Source: Desulfovibrio sp. 86
GTDB taxonomy: Bacteria > Desulfobacterota > Desulfovibrionia > Desulfovibrionales > Desulfovibrionaceae
Assembly: GCF_902702915.1 (NCBI RefSeq)
Contig: NZ_LR738849.1
Span: forward strand, 1 to 64,000
DNA length: 64,000 nucleotides
Direction of reading: 5' to 3'
The stretch's first letter is position 1. Every line of letters begins with the position of its first letter. Positions 61,042 to 64,000 of the stretch are shown one piece after another. The translations under genes were made by a program, and so were the position numbers. The notes beneath the pieces are model-generated. The model saw only the letters and a list, made by a program, of their open reading frames with translations, was not told where the DNA came from and ran no database searches.

Positions 61042-62702
61042 TGAGTTATTCATCCACGTCCCGCTTTCTCTTGCCTCCCCTGCCTTTTCCTCAGGAGATT
61101 CGCGCCTGGGATAAGGGCGCGGAGGCTCTTGGACTACCTGAAATGCTCTTGATGGAAAACGCCGCGCGTGAGGCTTTTGTCGTTTTGCTCCGCCATTGCC
61201 CTGATATTGCCGGCAAAACTGTCTGGTTATTTATGGGAAACGGCAATAACGGGGGCGATGCCGTCTGCCTTGCGCGCTACCTCCTTGACGCGGGCGCGCA
61301 CCCTCTAGTGCTGCACACAAAAGCGCAAAGCCAGCACAAAGGGGCCAGCGCCCGACACATGAAGGTGGCCAAGGCCTCTGGCGTGCCTTTTTACCAACTG
61401 CGGTTCAGACAGAACCGCTGGAACCTGCCGCATGATGATCTGCCGCACCTGATTGTTGACGGCCTGCTCGGCACCGGCTTTCGCGGGCCACTGCGTGCGG
61501 ACGCCCTATCCCTTGTTGAAGCCATAAATGCACTCGCGCCAGGGCGTTTGGTCATGTCCCTGGACATCCCTTCCGGGCTGGACGCCTGCACGGGCAATCC
61601 CATGCCCCTTGCGGTACGGGCAACATGCACGGTCTGCTTTGCGGCAGGAAAACCCGGCCTGGCCCTGCCCTGGAGCCGACAATGGACGGGCTCCGTGCAT
61701 GTGCGCGATATCGGCATACCCACAAGGGTGCGCGATGGCGCGCACTGTTCCGGTTACCTGCTTGACGGGCACTGTCTTGCGCCCCTTGCCTTGCCGTCCG
61801 GCCTGCCTGAGAACAGCTTTAAAAACACTTTCGGCCATATCCTGATTCTGGGGGGCGCGCCTGGCTACGAAGGCGCAGCCCACCTTGCCGCCCGCGCGGC
61901 TCTGCGCACTGGCGCGGGACTGGTGACCGTGGCCGCGCCCTCTGACGCCATCGCCGACATCAAATGCGGCTGGCCTGAAATCATGACGCTGGCTCTGGAG
62001 AACACAGGACCCCACTGGCCGTCTGACATTTCAACGAGACTTCACTCCTTAATAGAAAGCTGCACCGCCCTGGTCATCGGCCCGGGAATGGGACGTGGCA
62101 AAGACGCCGCGAAATTTCTGCATGCCCTGCTGGAAGCGCAACGGCCGCCGACTGTTTTTGATGCCGATGCCCTGGCCCTGCTCTCGTACGAACCCAGGCT
62201 GCTGGATAAAATCCGCAAAGAAGATGTTCTTACGCCGCACCCAGGCGAGGCGGGCATGCTTCTTGGCGAATCGGCCCAGTCCGTTCAGGGCGACCGGTGG
62301 GCGGCCCTGGATAAACTGTGCGCCGCAAGTTGTGGCGTTACGGTGCTTAAAGGGGCAGGCACCATGGTGCGGCAATTATCTGGCCCCACACTGATTTGCC
62401 CATATGATGTCCCTCAGCTGGCTGTGGGCGGGTCGGGCGATGTGCTGGCGGGCTGCATAGGCGGATTGCTGGCTTCACGGGCGGGTATTCTGCGTGAACA
62501 CAGCGCCGCTCTGCCCTGGGACTGTCACCCGTCCCTGCTGGCTGCAGGCATGGGCGTAGCCCTGCACGCTCTGGCCGGGCGCAGTCTGGCCGTGCAATGG
62601 CCCCTGCGCGGAAACACTCCAACAGCGACAGCAGATGCCCTGCCTCACGTGCTTCACACCATTCAGCAAGACCAGGAAGATACTTTTGCATGGCCCAGAT
62701 AA
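61041..62702 (+). CDS. nnr: Bifunctional NAD(P)H-hydrate repair enzyme (epimerase and ADP-dependent dehydratase)
   Basis: 553 residues. The N-terminal YjeF_N epimerase has MENAAREAF and MGNGNNGGDAVCLARYL. The C-terminal kinase-fold dehydratase has GPGMGRGKDA, LTPHPGEAGMLLG and GGSGDVLAGCIGGLLA. It repairs hydrated NAD(P)H. It is encoded between acpS and tsaE, a common grouping in bacteria. Confidence 0.94.
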   Translation: MSYSSTSRFLLPPLPFPQEIRAWDKGAEALGLPEMLLMENAAREAFVVLLRHCPDIAGKTVWLFMGNGNNGGDAVCLARYLLDAGAHPLVLHTKAQSQHKGASARHMKVAKASGVPFYQLRFRQNRWNLPHDDLPHLIVDGLLGTGFRGPLRADALSLVEAINALAPGRLVMSLDIPSGLDACTGNPMPLAVRATCTVCFAAGKPGLALPWSRQWTGSVHVRDIGIPTRVRDGAHCSGYLLDGHCLAPLALPSGLPENSFKNTFGHILILGGAPGYEGAAHLAARAALRTGAGLVTVAAPSDAIADIKCGWPEIMTLALENTGPHWPSDISTRLHSLIESCTALVIGPGMGRGKDAAKFLHALLEAQRPPTVFDADALALLSYEPRLLDKIRKEDVLTPHPGEAGMLLGESAQSVQGDRWAALDKLCAASCGVTVLKGAGTMVRQLSGPTLICPYDVPQLAVGGSGDVLAGCIGGLLASRAGILREHSAALPWDCHPSLLAAGMGVALHALAGRSLAVQWPLRGNTPTATADALPHVLHTIQQDQEDTFAWPR

Positions 62703-63175
62703 TACTCTACAGCCTTGAGGACACAGCCCGCTTTGCCCAAATGCTTGTGGCGACCGTAAGTGCCGATGCAAAAACAAGGACGCTTCTGTTGCATGGCGAC
62801 CTTGGCAGCGGAAAAACAACGCTGACACGTTTCATGGTGCTGTCTTTACCGGGAGGATCAGAAGCGGAAGTGGCAAGCCCCTCTTTTACTCTATGCAACC
62901 ACTATGCAACAGTACCACCTATTCTGCATTGCGATCTCTACCGTTGTGCCGGATCTTTGCCGGAGGAACTTTTTGACGCGCTGGATAATCCGAAGATTTT
63001 AAATATAATTGAATGGTCTGAATTACTGCCCGAGCAGGACAGACCCGAAGAATATCTGGACATCACATTAAAGGCATGCGAAGAAGGTCGATTACTGACG
63101 CTACAGGCGCACGGCTCCCGGGCCGAAGCTCTGTTGCGTCATTTGCGCGGTCAATGGCCCATGCGCAAAGCCTGA
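62690..63175 (+). CDS. tsaE: tRNA threonylcarbamoyladenosine biosynthesis ATPase
   Basis: 161 residues from the ATG at 62690, with AGGAAG about ten bases upstream. Walker A is HGDLGSGKTTL, followed by the SPSFTL switch and DLYRCAGS, as in TsaE. It works with TsaB and TsaD on t6A37 of tRNA; neither partner is in the window. It overlaps the end of nnr by 13 bases. Confidence 0.92.
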   Translation: MAQIILYSLEDTARFAQMLVATVSADAKTRTLLLHGDLGSGKTTLTRFMVLSLPGGSEAEVASPSFTLCNHYATVPPILHCDLYRCAGSLPEELFDALDNPKILNIIEWSELLPEQDRPEEYLDITLKACEEGRLLTLQAHGSRAEALLRHLRGQWPMRKA

Positions 63176-63233
63176 GGCTGGGGCCCGGCCGTCTATGCGG
63201 CTGGCCTGTTGTACTCTTTAAGGATAGTGGGCA

Positions 63234-64000
63234 ATGGATACAGGCATGAAAATTTTAGTACAAAAGTTCGGCGGCACCTCTGTGGCCAGACTTGAGTGCA
63301 TGAAGCAGGTGCGAGAAAAAGTTCTGCACGGCCTCGCTCAGGGCAACAAGGTTATAGCCGTATTGTCAGCCAGGTCTGGCGAAACCAATCACCTTTTAGC
63401 GCTTGCCGATGAATGGTCGGGCACGCCGGACAAGGCCGAATGCGACGCGCTTGTGGCCACTGGCGAACAGGTTTCCATCAGCCTGTTTACCATGCTGCTC
63501 AAAGATGCGGGAATTCGTGCCCGATCCCTGCTGGGCTGGCAGATACCCATTACGACTGACGAAGACTTCGGCCGCGCGCGTATCCGCTCCATAAACAGCA
63601 AAGCCCTGTACGCTTTTCTTGAAGACTACGATGTGCTTGTGGTGGCGGGTTTTCAGGGTTGCACTGAAGACGGCCGTATAACCACCCTCGGTCGCGGCGG
63701 ATCCGACACTTCGGCTGTGGCTTTGGCTGCGGCTCTGGGATCAGTCGAATGCGAAATTTACACAGATGTTGACGGCGTCTATACCACTGACCCCAATATC
63801 TGCTCGACCGCCCGTAAAATGGACCGCGTCGCCTATGAAGAAATGCTGGAAATGGCTAGCATGGGGGCCAAGGTTCTGCACATACGTTCGGTGGAATTTG
63901 CCAAAAAATACAAAGTTCCCGTGCGGGTGCGCTCCACATTCAGCAGTGATCCCGGCACCCTTGTTACTCAGGAGGATTCCAGCATGGAAGCCGTTCTTGT
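63234..64000 (+). CDS. lysC: Aspartate kinase, N-terminal part (cut by the window end)
   Basis: 255 full codons are visible from the ATG at 63234. AAGGA lies about ten bases upstream; an ATG four codons later is too far from it. The kinase domain is complete: [33 protein letters not shown] and [12 protein letters not shown]. The regulatory ACT domains begin near the edge. It starts the aspartate family, feeding the dapL/dapF route that lies elsewhere in the window. It follows tsaE by 58 bases. Confidence 0.94.
   Translation, partial: MDTGMKILVQKFGGTSVARLECMKQVREKVLHGLAQGNKVIAVLSARSGETNHLLALADEWSGTPDKAECDALVATGEQVSISLFTMLLKDAGIRARSLLGWQIPITTDEDFGRARIRSINSKALYAFLEDYDVLVVAGFQGCTEDGRITTLGRGGSDTSAVALAAALGSVECEIYTDVDGVYTTDPNICSTARKMDRVAYEEMLEMASMGAKVLHIRSVEFAKKYKVPVRVRSTFSSDPGTLVTQEDSSMEAVL

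Overview
The window looks like chromosome of a Desulfovibrio-type sulfate reducer (Desulfobacterota), closest in style to the D. desulfuricans group. This is inferred from gene content: a giant two-module CoA-enzyme activase, a tRNA nucleotidyltransferase with DHH and CBS domains, an mreB/GAF pair, a split ferredoxin-type glutamate synthase, type III glutamine synthetase, LL-diaminopimelate aminotransferase (dapL), and a DUF438/hemerythrin/PAS protein. No 16S rRNA is present, so the species is not proven. I found no rRNA, tRNA, CRISPR array or prophage.

Layout. 1-5 kb: end of an M23 peptidase gene, then the activase. 5-27 kb: mostly housekeeping genes. These are folK, xerD, the DHH/CBS/CCA enzyme, a HIT protein, a LapA-like membrane protein, mutS, a DUF1992 protein, an Smr protein, rimI-tpiA-secG, a Nudix-like gene, an inositol-phosphatase gene, mreB-GAF, an unknown 572-aa protein followed by rsmE and rarA, and plsC. 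27-34 kb is more accessory. It holds a DUF438/hemerythrin sensor, a cupin and a flavin-binding PPOX-like protein. Next come a three-gene alkylation-repair operon (Ada-type regulator, ogt, alkA-like), a nitroreductase and an IS200-type element. 34-46 kb: a three-gene archaeal-type glutamate synthase, a membrane sensor with a degenerate HD-GYP domain paired with a LapG-like periplasmic protease, a dihydrolipoamide dehydrogenase, and gdhA. 46-50 kb: a MocR regulator facing an EamA exporter gene that is cut by an intact IS481-type element. 50-57 kb: dapF-dapL, then glnN, glnB and amt, read leftward from a good sigma-54 promoter. 57-64 kb: a NifA-like activator, ugd, and acpS-nnr-tsaE-lysC (cut by the window end).

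How it fits together. Much of 34-59 kb is nitrogen assimilation: ammonium uptake (amt), sensing (PII), glutamine synthetase III, ferredoxin-type glutamate synthase, glutamate dehydrogenase and a sigma-54 activator. The PII protein lacks Tyr51, so control by uridylylation is unlikely. The most unusual pair is the LapG-like protease and its dCache-PAS-degenerate HD-GYP neighbour. I infer a signalling unit that works like LapD/LapG but uses a dead HD-GYP module instead of an EAL module.

Two families of short palindromic repeats (about 150 bp) sit almost only between convergent genes. One of them supplies the stop codon of the MocR gene.
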